DNA from: JBGAMH01 sp044222045
Lineage (GTDB): Bacteria; Eisenbacteria; RBG-16-71-46
Assembly (NCBI GenBank): GCA_044222045.1
Contig: JBGAOB010000017.1
Span: forward strand, 1 to 31,110
Length of the DNA stretch: 31,110 bases
Reading direction: 5' to 3'
The notes beneath the pieces are model-generated. The model was not told the origin of the DNA. It searched no databases and saw only the letters and a list, made by a program, of their open reading frames with translations. Positions 23,114 through 31,063 of this stretch are shown in pieces. Both the position numbers and the translations under genes were made by a program. The stretch's first letter is position 1, and each line of letters opens with the position of its first letter.

Positions 23114-24241
23114 ATGAGCGCACGAGCCGCGTCACCCGCCCTGCCGAACCTGTTCCGCCCCGAGCACGCCCTCAAGCTGCTGCTCGTGTTCGTGGTGATC
23201 GCCCCGCTCGCCGTGGCCCTGCACTGGGGCGCGCTCGCCGTGTTCGTGTGCAGCGCGCTCGCGATCGTGCCGCTGGCCGGCCTGATGGGCGAGGCCACCG
23301 AGAAGCTCGCCTCGCGGCTGGGCGCCGGCATCGGCGGCCTGCTGAACGCCACGTTCGGCAACGCGGCCGAGCTGATCATCGCGCTCATGGCGCTGCACCG
23401 CGGGCTCTACGACGTCGTGAAGGCGTCGCTGACCGGCTCGATCATCGGCAACGTGCTGCTGGTGCTGGGCCTGTCGATGATCGCGGGCGGCGCACGCCGC
23501 GAGAAGCAGAACTTCGACCGCTCCGCCGCCGCCGCCTCGTCCACGCTGCTGATGCTGGCCGCGATCGCGCTGGTGGTGCCCGCCGTGTTCCGCGTGGTCG
23601 CCGACACCGCGGTGGCCTCGCGCGCGATCACGCCGGCGCGCGAACTCGCGCTGGAGCGCGGGCTGTCGCTCGAGATCGCGATCGTGCTGTTCGCCACGTA
23701 CGTGCTGAGCCTGCTGTTCACGCTGCGCACGCACAAGCACCTGTACTCGGGCGGCGCCGAGGACCACGCCCACGAGAAGGTGAACGTGGGCCGCGCCGTG
23801 ATCACGCTGCTCGTGGCCACGGCGTTGATCGCGTGGATGAGCGAGATGCTCGTGGGCGCGGTGGAGGAGACCTCGCACCTGCTGGGCCTGACCGAGGTGT
23901 TCGTGGGCGTGATCGTGGTGGCGGTGGTCGGCAACGCGGCCGAGCACTCCACGGCGGTCGTGGTGGCGATGAAGAACCACATGGACCTGGCCCTGAACAT
24001 CGCGATCGGCTCCAGCATCCAGATCGCGCTGTTCGTGGCGCCGGTGCTGGTGTTCGCGTCGTACGCCATGCCGCACGGCCCGATGGACCTGCGCTTCAGC
24101 ACGTTCGAGGTGCTGGCGATCATCGCCGCGGCGGGCGTCGTGAACCTGGTGTCGCAGGACGGCGAGTCCAACTGGCTCGAGGGCGCGCTGCTGGTGGCCG
24201 TGTACGTGGTGCTGGGCCTCGCGTTCTACTTCCTGCCCTGA
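23114..24241 (+). CDS. cax: Calcium/proton antiporter (CaxA/ChaA family)
   Basis: A 375-aa integral membrane protein with about eleven TM helices. It carries the two inverted alpha-repeats typical of CaCA-family Ca2+/H+ exchangers: GNAAELIIALMAL from residue 82 (Glu86) and GNAAEHSTAVVVAM from residue 273 (Glu277, His278), which form the cation site. An acidic/His hydrophilic loop (GAEDHAHEK, about residue 215) lies between the halves. The role is export of Ca2+ (possibly other divalent cations) driven by the proton gradient. ATG 23114 is chosen as the first start before the conserved N-terminus; no clear ribosome site precedes it. TTGCGT (23076-23081) and CAGATT (23099-23104) with a 17-base spacer are a weak promoter option that would make the message nearly leaderless. 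Confidence 0.94.
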   Translation: MSARAASPALPNLFRPEHALKLLLVFVVIAPLAVALHWGALAVFVCSALAIVPLAGLMGEATEKLASRLGAGIGGLLNATFGNAAELIIALMALHRGLYDVVKASLTGSIIGNVLLVLGLSMIAGGARREKQNFDRSAAAASSTLLMLAAIALVVPAVFRVVADTAVASRAITPARELALERGLSLEIAIVLFATYVLSLLFTLRTHKHLYSGGAEDHAHEKVNVGRAVITLLVATALIAWMSEMLVGAVEETSHLLGLTEVFVGVIVVAVVGNAAEHSTAVVVAMKNHMDLALNIAIGSSIQIALFVAPVLVFASYAMPHGPMDLRFSTFEVLAIIAAAGVVNLVSQDGESNWLEGALLVAVYVVLGLAFYFLP

Positions 24242-24297
24242 TTCGGCGCGTGCCGCGCGCGCCCGCCGGCGGTAGGGTGCCGCGCGGAGGGCGCCCG

Positions 24298-25164
24298 ATG
24301 TCGCATCCGCTCAACCTGGACGTGGCCAGCCGCCTCGACGAGGCGGCGGCCCTGCTCGCCGGCCAGCGCGCGAACCCGTATCGCGTGCGCGCGTGGCGCC
24401 GCGCCGCCGACTCCGTGCGTGCGCTCGCCGAGCCCGTGTCCGAGCTGTTCCGGCGCGAAGGCCTCGCGGGGCTCGAGGCGCTGCCCGGCGTGGGCGAGCA
24501 GATGGCGCAGCACATCCGCGACCTCGTGGAGCGCGGCGCGCTGCCCATGCTGGACCGGCTGCGACACGGCGCCGACCCCACGGCGGTGCTGACCTCCGTG
24601 CCGGGCATCGGGCCGGTGCTCGCGCACGAGCTGATCGCACGCGGCATCGGCAGCCTGGAGGAGCTCGAGACCGCGGCGAGCGACGGACGGCTCGCGCAGG
24701 TGCCGGGCGTGGGCGCCAAGCGGCTCGCCGGTATCCGGGACACGATCGCGCACCGGCTGGAACGCGTGCGGCGCCCCCGCGCAGCGACCACCGCGCGCGC
24801 GGCGCCACCGGTCGCGGAGCTGCTCGACGTGGATCGCGAGTACCGCGAGAAGGCGGCGGCGGGCGCACTGCGCACGATCGCGCCGCGCCGGCTGAACCCC
24901 ACCGGCGAGGCGTGGCTGCCGGTGCTTCGCACCACGCGCGGCGAGCGACGCTACACGGCGCTGTTCTCGAACACCGCGCGCGCGCACGAGGCCGGCAGGA
25001 CACGCGACTGGGTCGTGCTCTACTTCGACGACGGCGGCGGCGAGCAGCAGTGCACGGTGGTCACCGCCGAGCGCGGCCCGCTCGCCGGGCGCCGCATCGT
25101 GCGCGGGCGCGAAGCCGAGTGCGCCGCGCTGACGCGCCCCGCCGGGACGCCGCGGGCGCGCTGA
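24298..25164 (+). CDS. Helix-hairpin-helix protein with PolX-like N-terminus and an unassigned C-terminal domain
   Basis: A 288-aa protein from ATG 24298; GGAGG at 24286-24290 supports the start. Residues about 5-85 resemble the N-terminal 8-kDa/HhH domain of family X DNA polymerases (NPYRVRAWRRAADSVRAL, LPGVGEQMAQHIRDLVERG). Residues about 95-160 hold two more HhH motifs (VPGIGPVLAHELIARGI and VPGVGAKRLAGIRDTIAHRL), which bind DNA without sequence specificity. The palm and fingers of a polymerase and the PHP nuclease of bacterial PolX are absent. Instead there is a beta-rich C-terminal domain (about 178-280; LRTIAPRRLNP, WLPVLRTTRGERRYTALFSNT, WVVLYFDDGGGEQQCTVVT) that I cannot assign to an enzyme. 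The likely role is DNA repair or DNA binding; anything more specific is speculation. Confidence 0.85.
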   Translation: MSHPLNLDVASRLDEAAALLAGQRANPYRVRAWRRAADSVRALAEPVSELFRREGLAGLEALPGVGEQMAQHIRDLVERGALPMLDRLRHGADPTAVLTSVPGIGPVLAHELIARGIGSLEELETAASDGRLAQVPGVGAKRLAGIRDTIAHRLERVRRPRAATTARAAPPVAELLDVDREYREKAAAGALRTIAPRRLNPTGEAWLPVLRTTRGERRYTALFSNTARAHEAGRTRDWVVLYFDDGGGEQQCTVVTAERGPLAGRRIVRGREAECAALTRPAGTPRAR

Positions 25165-25382
25165 CCCGTTCCGGCAGGCGATGCCACGCTGGCAGGCGCC
25201 GCGCGCGGGCCACGCACCGCGTTCGCGCCACGAAGGCATGTGTCGCGCCGGTCAACCGCCACCGGCGCCACCGCTTCGCACGCCGCGATCCGGCGCCATC
25301 CCGCAGGCGAACCGCGCGGGGTCGCGGGAGCGGCGTATGCGCTGTCCGGGATCACCACCCGGCCGCCGGAGGAGGGATCGTC

Positions 25383-25751
25383 ATGAAGATCCACAAGGAC
25401 CTGAAGAAGCTGACCCGGGAGAACGAGGCCTATCGTCGCGTGCTCGTGACCGGCAAGCACAGCCAGCTCGTGCTGATGTCGCTCGAGAAGGGTGACGCGA
25501 TCGGCGCCGAGGTCCACCCGGACGTCGACCAGATCTTCTACTTCGTCGACGGGCGCGCCGAGGTCGTGGTGGAGGGACGCACCGAGAAGGTGGACCGCAA
25601 CGAGGCGGTGTTCGTCCCGGCCGGCACGAAGCACGACGTCCGCAACGTCGGCCCCGACCGCCTGAAGCTGTTCACCGTGTACTCGCCGCCGCAGCACGCC
25701 GACGGCCTCGTGCAGGAGACGCACCCGCACGCGCAGCCCGCGCACCACTGA
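25383..25751 (+). CDS. Small cupin-domain protein
   Basis: A 122-aa single-domain cupin. GGAGGAGGG directly upstream fixes ATG 25383. The cupin core is visible: GAEVHPDVDQIFYFVDGRAEVVVEGR (motif 1, with His and Glu/Asp/Gln positions for a metal) and NEAVFVPAGTKHDVRNVG (motif 2 with the last His). A charged N-terminus (KIHKDLKKLTRENEAYRRV) and a His-rich tail (HPHAQPAHH) flank it. Small cupins of this type are mostly of unknown substrate; some are isomerases or metal-dependent dioxygenases. No neighbouring pathway gene suggests a role. A very stable terminator hairpin follows, so it is probably monocistronic. Confidence 0.88.
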   Translation: MKIHKDLKKLTRENEAYRRVLVTGKHSQLVLMSLEKGDAIGAEVHPDVDQIFYFVDGRAEVVVEGRTEKVDRNEAVFVPAGTKHDVRNVGPDRLKLFTVYSPPQHADGLVQETHPHAQPAHH

Positions 25752-25780
25752 GTCTCCCCGCTCCCCGCGGCCGTCCCCGC

Positions 25781-25814
25781 CCGGCCCGCTCGCCCCGACG
25801 CGAGCGGGCCGGTT
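25781..25814 (+). terminator. Strong hairpin terminator after the cupin gene
   Basis: A perfect 12-bp stem (CCGGCCCGCTCG with CGAGCGGGCCGG, 25781-25792 and 25801-25812), one more C-G pair inside, then TT. It lies 29 bases after the stop. Confidence 0.6.
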
Positions 25815-26103
25815 CGCGTCGTGCGTGCGGCCCGGCGGACGCCCCCGACGCGCGCCCGTGCCGCGGACGAGACCGTGCGACGACGCGCTCGGCAGCGAAA
25901 AGCCCCGAAATCCTCCCCGTCCGGGTGATTCGACGCAGGCAGACGCCCCGATCCGCGGGGTTTACGGGTGGCATTCTCGCGACGGCCTTCGATAAACTTC
26001 CCTCGGCACTTTCCCAACCCCATGTCGGGTTCGGCGGCGGACGGCGGGCTTTCGGGCCCCCGGACCACCCCGGGCACACCGCACCTTTCGCGAAGGAGTC
26101 GTC
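25815..26103 (+). other. Intergenic region and leader of the first nuclease gene
   Basis: No supported gene; with the terminator the gap is 352 bases. It contains a short 5-bp hairpin followed by TTT (25946-25963), the promoter candidate listed separately, and AAGGAG before the next ATG. I found no RNA gene or repeat. Confidence 0.45.
25968..25996 (+). promoter_or_regulatory. Candidate promoter for the first nuclease gene
   Basis: GTGGCA (25968-25973) and GATAAA (25991-25996) each match 4 of 6 consensus bases with a 17-base spacer. Transcription would begin near 26003, leaving a leader of about 100 bases. The -10 sits in one of the few AT-rich patches of this gap. Confidence 0.4.
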
Positions 26104-28116
26104 ATGGCCCCCGAGCCCATGCGAGTTCCGGCGATGCGAGCGTTCGCGCTCCTCGCCCTGCTCGTCGTGTCGGCGGGATCCGCGCACGCGTTCCGGATCG
26201 TCAACCACAACATCCTCAACTACCCGGGCAACACCAGCGCCGCCCGGAACCCGCTGTACCGCACCATCTACGCGCCGCTGAACGCGGACATCGTGGTGAC
26301 CGAGGAAATGGCCACGAACACCACGTTCCCGGACAGCACCGGCTCGATCCTGTTCCGCGACCAGGTGCTGAACGCGCTGGAGCCGGGCGCGTGGGCGATG
26401 GCGCCGTGGATCGACGGTAACGACACCGACAGCGAGCTCTACTACCGCCGCGACAAGTTCACGCTGATCGGCCGCTGGGCGTTCTACCCGAACCCGGCGA
26501 ACCAGCTGCGCTACGTGCACGTGTTCCGGCTGCGCCCGACGGGCTACGCGAACGGCGAGATCCGCATCTACTCGCAGCACCTGAAGGCGTCGAGCGGCTC
26601 GGCGAACGCGGCGCAGCGGCTGGCCGAGGCGACCGGCATCCGCGACAGCATGAACGCGGTGCCGCCGGGCACGTCGTGCCTGCTGATGGGCGACTTCAAC
26701 ATCTACAGCGGCAGCGAAGGCGCGTTCGTGAAGCTGCTCGAGGTGCAGGCGGACAACGACGGCCGGCTGTACGACCCGCTGAACGCCCCGGCGATCACGT
26801 GGAACACCGGGAGCCTCGCGGCCATGCACACGCAGAGCCCGTGCAACGGCAGCGGCTGCGCGAGCGGCGCGGCCACGGGCGGCATGGACGACCGCTTCGA
26901 CATGATCCTGCCCACGCTCGACATGGGCGACGGCGAAGGCTACGACCTGGTCACCGGCAGCTACGTGTCGGTGGGCAACGACGGTCTGCACTACAACCTC
27001 GCCATCACCGACGCGCCCGTGATTCCCGAGGGCGCCGCATACGCCGCCGCGCTGCTCGGCACGTCGGATCACCTGCCGGTGCGCGTGGACATCCAGCGCC
27101 CCGCGCAGAGCACGGCGCCCGCCGCGCTCGCGTTCGGCCCCGTCATCGTGGGCGCGCCGAACCCGGTGCAGACGCTCGCGATCACGAACTCGGCCTCGAC
27201 CGGCGCGACCGACTTCGTGGACGAGCTGAACTACTCGCTGTCCGCGAGCGCCGGCTTCACGGCGCCCGCCGGCTCGTTCGTGGTGAACCCCGGCGCGGCC
27301 AGCAGCGACGCGATCGCGATGGACGCGTCCACCGCCGGCGCCAGGGCGGGCACGCTCACCGTGACGAGCGACGACCCCGACCACGCGACCCGCTCGATCG
27401 CTCTGTCGGGCACCGTCCTGCGTCACGCGGTCGCCTCGCTCGATTCGGCGGCGCTCGCCACCACCGCGCTGCTCGACTTCGGCACGCACCCGGCGGGCGA
27501 GTTCGGCACGCTCGACACGCGCCTGCACGACCTCGGCTGGGACGCTCTGCAGGCGCGCCTCGACGTGGTCGCCGGTGCGATCACCGGCGGCGCCGGGCGC
27601 TTCTCGATCGTGGGCGGCTTCGCACCGGCGCTGCTGGCCGGCGTCGGCCGGACGTACACGGTCGCGTTCGACGACGCGGGCGCCACGGTGGACTCCACGT
27701 ACGAGGCCACGCTCACGTTCTCGTCGGCCGACGAGGGCCTGCCCGGCGCGCTGCCGGCCACCGACGCGGTCGTGACGCTGCGCGCCCGCGTGCAGAGTTC
27801 GGGCAACGTGGGCACGCCGGGCCTCGCGGCGCCCACGGCGACGCTGCTGTTCGCCCCCGCGCCGAACCCGCTCACGTCCGAGTCGCGCGTGCGCTTCGAC
27901 ATGGCGCAGCGCGGCCGCGTGTCGCTCGCGGCGTTCGACCTGGCCGGCCGCCGCGTGGCCACGCTGCTCGACGGCGCGGTGGATGCCGGCCGCTACAGCG
28001 TGAGCTGGAACGGCCACGGCGAGTCGGGCATGGCGCTCGGCTCGGGTCTGTACTTCCTGCGCATGAGCGTGGACGGTCGTCCCGCCCAGACCGTGCGCCT
28101 GGCCATCGTTCGATAG
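26104..28116 (+). CDS. Secreted endonuclease/exonuclease/phosphatase-family protein with Hydin-like and FlgD-like domains (copy 1)
   Basis: A 670-aa exported protein. AAGGAG sits just before ATG 26104; later in-frame Met codons (26119, 26134) would also leave the signal peptide intact (hydrophobic MRAFALLALLVVSAG, cleavage near SAHA). Residues about 30-330 form an EEP/DNase I-like domain: NHNILNYPGN, TEEM (Glu67/68), QHLKAS, GDFN (196-199), GMDDRFDMIL and SDHLPV (Asp322, His323). These correspond to the metal-binding and catalytic positions of the fold, so hydrolysis of DNA or another phosphodiester is plausible. Next is an ASPM-SPD-2-Hydin-like Ig domain (about 340-440; LAFGPVIVG, LTVTSDDPDHATRSIALSG), another beta domain (about 440-575), and a FlgD-Ig/T9SS-like C-terminal domain (about 585-670). 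It is paralogous to the next gene. Confidence 0.9.
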   Translation: MAPEPMRVPAMRAFALLALLVVSAGSAHAFRIVNHNILNYPGNTSAARNPLYRTIYAPLNADIVVTEEMATNTTFPDSTGSILFRDQVLNALEPGAWAMAPWIDGNDTDSELYYRRDKFTLIGRWAFYPNPANQLRYVHVFRLRPTGYANGEIRIYSQHLKASSGSANAAQRLAEATGIRDSMNAVPPGTSCLLMGDFNIYSGSEGAFVKLLEVQADNDGRLYDPLNAPAITWNTGSLAAMHTQSPCNGSGCASGAATGGMDDRFDMILPTLDMGDGEGYDLVTGSYVSVGNDGLHYNLAITDAPVIPEGAAYAAALLGTSDHLPVRVDIQRPAQSTAPAALAFGPVIVGAPNPVQTLAITNSASTGATDFVDELNYSLSASAGFTAPAGSFVVNPGAASSDAIAMDASTAGARAGTLTVTSDDPDHATRSIALSGTVLRHAVASLDSAALATTALLDFGTHPAGEFGTLDTRLHDLGWDALQARLDVVAGAITGGAGRFSIVGGFAPALLAGVGRTYTVAFDDAGATVDSTYEATLTFSSADEGLPGALPATDAVVTLRARVQSSGNVGTPGLAAPTATLLFAPAPNPLTSESRVRFDMAQRGRVSLAAFDLAGRRVATLLDGAVDAGRYSVSWNGHGESGMALGSGLYFLRMSVDGRPAQTVRLAIVR

Positions 28117-28122
28117 TCCGCC

Positions 28123-28169
28123 GGCCCGCCGCCGCGCGCCCCTTGCCGCGGTGGCGGGCCTTTCCTCTT
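28123..28169 (+). terminator. Strong terminator between the two nuclease paralogs
   Basis: A 14-bp stem (28123-28136 with 28147-28160, one G-T wobble) with a 10-base loop, followed by TTTCCTCTT. It starts six bases after the stop of copy 1 and ends only some 18 bases before the start of copy 2. Confidence 0.65.
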
Positions 28170-28186
28170 CCGGGGGAGCCCATCCC

Positions 28187-30049
28187 ATGACGTTCCGGCC
28201 CCGCGCGGTGTTCGCCGCGCTGCCGATGATCCTCGCCCTGCTCGCGCCGCCCGCGCACGCACTGCGCGTGGCCACGTGGAACCTGCTCGACTACAACGCC
28301 GCCAACGTGGCGTCGCGCAATCCCACGTTCCGCGGCGCGATCGGCGCGCTGCCGATGGACGTGCTGATCGTGCAGGAGATCAAGGACGCGCAGTCGGCCG
28401 ACTCGCTGCTGCTGAACGTGCTGCGCGTGACGCAGCCGACCGGCCACTGGAAGCTCGCGGGGTTCATCCTGGCCGCGGAGAGCGCGCTCTTCTACGACTC
28501 CACCGAGGTCACGGTGAGCGGCCTCACGTCGGTCGCCACCGGGGGCCCGCGCCAGGTGCTCGCGGCGCTGCTGCGGCCGGTGGGCTACCGCTCGAATCCC
28601 GCCTCGTTCCGCATCTACTCCGCGCACTTCAAAGCCGGCAGCGCGTTCACGTCGCCCGCCGACTCGGCCACGCGGCGCCTGGAGTGCACGAGCCTGCGCA
28701 ACACGCTGAACCTGGCGCCCGCGGGCACGAACATCCTGCTGGGCGGCGACACGAACTTCTACGGCGCGTGGGAGGGCGGCTACATCCGGCTGACCGAGTC
28801 GCAGGCCGACAACGACGGCCGGTTGCAGGACCCGTTCGTGCTGCCCGGCACGTGGAACAGCAACTCGAGCATGGCGCTGCACCACTCGCAGTCGCCGTGT
28901 CGCACGGGCTGCGGAACGGTCTTCTCGGGCGGCGGCATGGACGACCGCTTCGACTTCTTCCTCGGCACCACGCCGTTGTTCGACGGCGCCGGTCTGGACG
29001 TCGTGCCGGGCTACGGCCAGAGCGGGTACTTCGTGTACGGCAACGACGGCCTGCACTTCAACGACGACATCAACGGCGGCGGCTTCAACAACGCCGTCGG
29101 GCTGACGATCGCCAACGCGCTGCGCGGCGCCTCCGACCACCTGCCGGTGGTGATCACGCTGCGCCTGCCCGCGAAGACCGCGGCACCGTCGGCGCTGGCC
29201 TTCGGCGACGTGATCGTGAACGCCGTCGCGTCGCAGAACCTGGCCGTGGGCAACGCCGCCCCCGTGCCGGGCGACTCGCTGCGCTACACGCTCGGCGCAC
29301 CCGCCGGCTTCGCCGCGCCCGCCGGCACGTTCCGCGTGGCCGCGGGCGGCGCCGCGGACGTGCACGCGATCACGATCGACGCGGGCAGCGTCGGCGTGCG
29401 CGCCGGCTCGCTCACGATCGCCGCGAACGATCCCGACACGGCCAACAAGGTCGTGCTGCTGTCGGGCCGCGTGCTGGCGCACGCCACCGGCTCGCTCGAC
29501 TCGACCACCGCCGTGGCCGCCGGCCTGCTCGACCTGGGCGAGCACGCCGCGTCGGCGTTCCGCGACTCGAGCGTGCGCGTGCACAACGTGGGCTGGAACA
29601 CGCTGCAGGCGCGGCTCGCCGTTTCGGCCGCGGCCATCACCGGCGGCGCGGGCCGCTTCTCGCTCACCACGCCGTTCACGCCCGTGCTGCTGTCGGGCAC
29701 CGGCCAGACGTGGAACGTGCACTTCGACGCGGCGGGTGCGACGCCCGACTCCACGTACGAAGCGACGCTGCAGTTCGCGGTGCAGGACGAGGCGCTGCCC
29801 GGGCAGGGCGAGCCCGCCGCGCTGGCGGTGACGCTCCGTGCGCGCGTCACCGGCGGCAACACGGGCGCCGGCGCGCCGGGCACGGCGCTGCGCTTCCTGC
29901 CGCCGCGCCCGAACCCGGCGCGGTCGTCGGTGGAACTGGCGTGGGACCTGCCGCGCGAGGCGCCGGTGGAACTGAGCGTGCACGACCTGGCCGGCCGCCG
30001 GGTGGCGACGCTCGTGGACGCCCTGCTACAGGCCGGCCACCACCAGTAA
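28187..30049 (+). CDS. Secreted endonuclease/exonuclease/phosphatase-family protein (copy 2), 3' end frameshifted
   Basis: 620 aa as read, from ATG 28187 with GGGGGAG upstream. The signal peptide is residues 1-25 (ending PPAHA). The EEP-like domain (about 26-325) shows ATWNLLDYN, VQEIKD, SAHFKAG, GGDTNFY, MDDRFDFFL and ASDHLPVV, all in the same order as copy 1. A Hydin-like Ig domain and a second beta domain follow with close similarity to copy 1 (GWNTLQARLAV, DSTYEATLQF). The C-terminal FlgD-like domain begins (RPNPARSSVELAWDL, VHDLAGRRVATLV) but is cut by a stop at 30047-30049 just after AGHHQ. The missing half is found in another frame up to 30156. The family is firm; whether the lesion is real is unresolved. 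Confidence 0.88.
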   Translation: MTFRPRAVFAALPMILALLAPPAHALRVATWNLLDYNAANVASRNPTFRGAIGALPMDVLIVQEIKDAQSADSLLLNVLRVTQPTGHWKLAGFILAAESALFYDSTEVTVSGLTSVATGGPRQVLAALLRPVGYRSNPASFRIYSAHFKAGSAFTSPADSATRRLECTSLRNTLNLAPAGTNILLGGDTNFYGAWEGGYIRLTESQADNDGRLQDPFVLPGTWNSNSSMALHHSQSPCRTGCGTVFSGGGMDDRFDFFLGTTPLFDGAGLDVVPGYGQSGYFVYGNDGLHFNDDINGGGFNNAVGLTIANALRGASDHLPVVITLRLPAKTAAPSALAFGDVIVNAVASQNLAVGNAAPVPGDSLRYTLGAPAGFAAPAGTFRVAAGGAADVHAITIDAGSVGVRAGSLTIAANDPDTANKVVLLSGRVLAHATGSLDSTTAVAAGLLDLGEHAASAFRDSSVRVHNVGWNTLQARLAVSAAAITGGAGRFSLTTPFTPVLLSGTGQTWNVHFDAAGATPDSTYEATLQFAVQDEALPGQGEPAALAVTLRARVTGGNTGAGAPGTALRFLPPRPNPARSSVELAWDLPREAPVELSVHDLAGRRVATLVDALLQAGHHQ

Positions 30050-30156
30050 GGCGCTGGATGCCCAGGCGGGCGGGTCGAATACCCGCCGGCTCACTTCTGA
30101 TGCGCTTCCGCACCACCGGCCTGGAGCGGCTGGAGCGGTTGATCCTGCTGCCGTAG
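30050..30156 (+). pseudogene. Out-of-frame remainder of the copy 2 C-terminal domain
   Basis: In the frame ending with TAG at 30154-30156 the bases encode RRAGRIPAGSLLMRFRTTG and then LERLERLILLP, the expected second half of a FlgD-Ig/T9SS-like domain (x-PAG-x-Y-x-x-R pattern). It is two residues shorter than usual between Trp and PAG, and YF is replaced by LL, which fits several single-base losses rather than one. Joined to the upstream CDS it would restore a normal C-terminus. Confidence 0.7.
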
Positions 30157-30607
30157 CGGACCGACGGTCCGGCTCAGGGCCGCGACTCGTCCGGCGGGGT
30201 CCTCCCCGTCCGGCCGCGGCTCGAAACCCGCGCAGGACAGCACCGGCAGCCGCGGGGTAGCGGGTACTCGCCTGTTTCGCGAGCGCTCATACAGCCGAAG
30301 ACGCTGCGGGGCGTGGTCACCACGCGGGCGTGCCGGCGTTCGCGACATCCCGACCGCCGAGTTCCCAGTTCTTTACGCCTCGCCCTCCGCTCGCACTGGG
30401 ATCGTTCTCCAGCCTCCCTGGTGTCGGCCGACGACACTCTTACGCAAGGTGCCGGGCCCGGCGGCCTCCTGTCCACTGCGAACCGCACGAGCGCATGGTG
30501 TGCAAGGGTTGCAGCAGGCGGGGCGACTGGCCGCGGCTTGCCATGTAGACCTGCGTACCTTTCCATGCCGCGCCCTTGCCTCCACGTCCCAGAGGAGAGC
30601 TCTGCAC
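30157..30607 (+). other. Intergenic region before the PEP-CTERM gene
   Basis: No supported gene. It begins with a 6-bp hairpin (30157-30171) and a bulged stem CCGGCGGGG/CCCCGTCCGG (30191-30213), together a possible terminator for copy 2. It also contains a 15-base near-perfect palindrome (30311-30325), a TCCCAGT/ACTGGGA pair 25 bases apart (30363-30401) and an unusually AT-containing patch around 30372. No tRNA or known riboswitch was recognised. Base-level accuracy here may be poor. Confidence 0.45.
30311..30325. repeat. 15-base inverted repeat
   Basis: GCGTGGTCACCACGC has 7-base arms around one central base. It could be an operator for the downstream PEP-CTERM gene (283 bases away) or a small hairpin; nothing further supports either. 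Confidence 0.3.
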
Positions 30608-31063
30608 ATGAAGCGTTTGCTCCTGTCTCTCGTTTGCGTCGTGCTTTTGGCTCGTCGGCGTTTAAAGCCGTACCCGGGACACCTGCCGTCGTCCGACGGG
30701 TCGCGGCCGAACCTCGGCCGAGCCGACGACGGCGACCCGATCGGCACCGCCGGGAATGGTACGGGTGACCAGGACGAGACGCGTCGCCACAACGGCAACG
30801 GTCCCGTGAACCCGGTGCCCGAGCCCGGCACCATGGCCCTGGCTTCGATGGGCCTGATCGCTCTCGGCGCGGCAGCGCGCCGTCGGCGCGGAGCTGAACG
30901 CGCGAGGCGCTGCTGTCCCTACGGGCGCGCGCCTGCGGGCGTCGTCGCCCAGCTGGCCCCCAGTGGGACGGCGGCGAGGTCTCCCCGCTCTGCCGCCGTG
31001 TCCGTTTTTTCGCGGAGCCTCGCGGCGCCGGTTATCCTGCGGCCCCATGTTCCGCCCCCTTGA
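30608..31063 (+). CDS. PEP-CTERM sorting-domain protein, probably frameshifted
   Basis: ATG 30608 follows AGAGGAGAGC, a good ribosome site. As read the frame gives 151 aa: a signal-peptide start (MKRLLLSLVCVVLLA), a hydrophilic Gly/Asn/Asp-rich middle and VPEPGTMALASMGLIALGAAARRRR, a textbook PEP-CTERM signal (PEP motif, hydrophobic helix, Arg cluster) that is cut by exosortase (EpsH/XrtA-type) and attaches the protein to the surface or exopolysaccharide. Normally the protein stops right after the Arg cluster; here the frame runs on for another 55 or so unrelated residues. One extra C near 30889 would give RRRRRS and a stop at 30895-30897. Likewise, one extra C near 30651 would give a better signal peptide end (LLASSAFKA). 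So the real gene probably ends near 30897. Confidence 0.7.
   Translation: MKRLLLSLVCVVLLARRRLKPYPGHLPSSDGSRPNLGRADDGDPIGTAGNGTGDQDETRRHNGNGPVNPVPEPGTMALASMGLIALGAAARRRRGAERARRCCPYGRAPAGVVAQLAPSGTAARSPRSAAVSVFSRSLAAPVILRPHVPPP

Noticed and set aside
30137..30148. GGTTGATCCTGC, resembling the start of a eukaryotic small-subunit rRNA
   Set aside because: It is a coincidence within the ERLILLP codons of the FlgD-like tail; no rRNA sequence follows.
30528..30541. Sigma-54-like site TGGC-N6-TTGC before the PEP-CTERM gene
   Set aside because: The GG to GC spacing is nine bases instead of ten. It would fit only if a base had been lost here, which cannot be shown.
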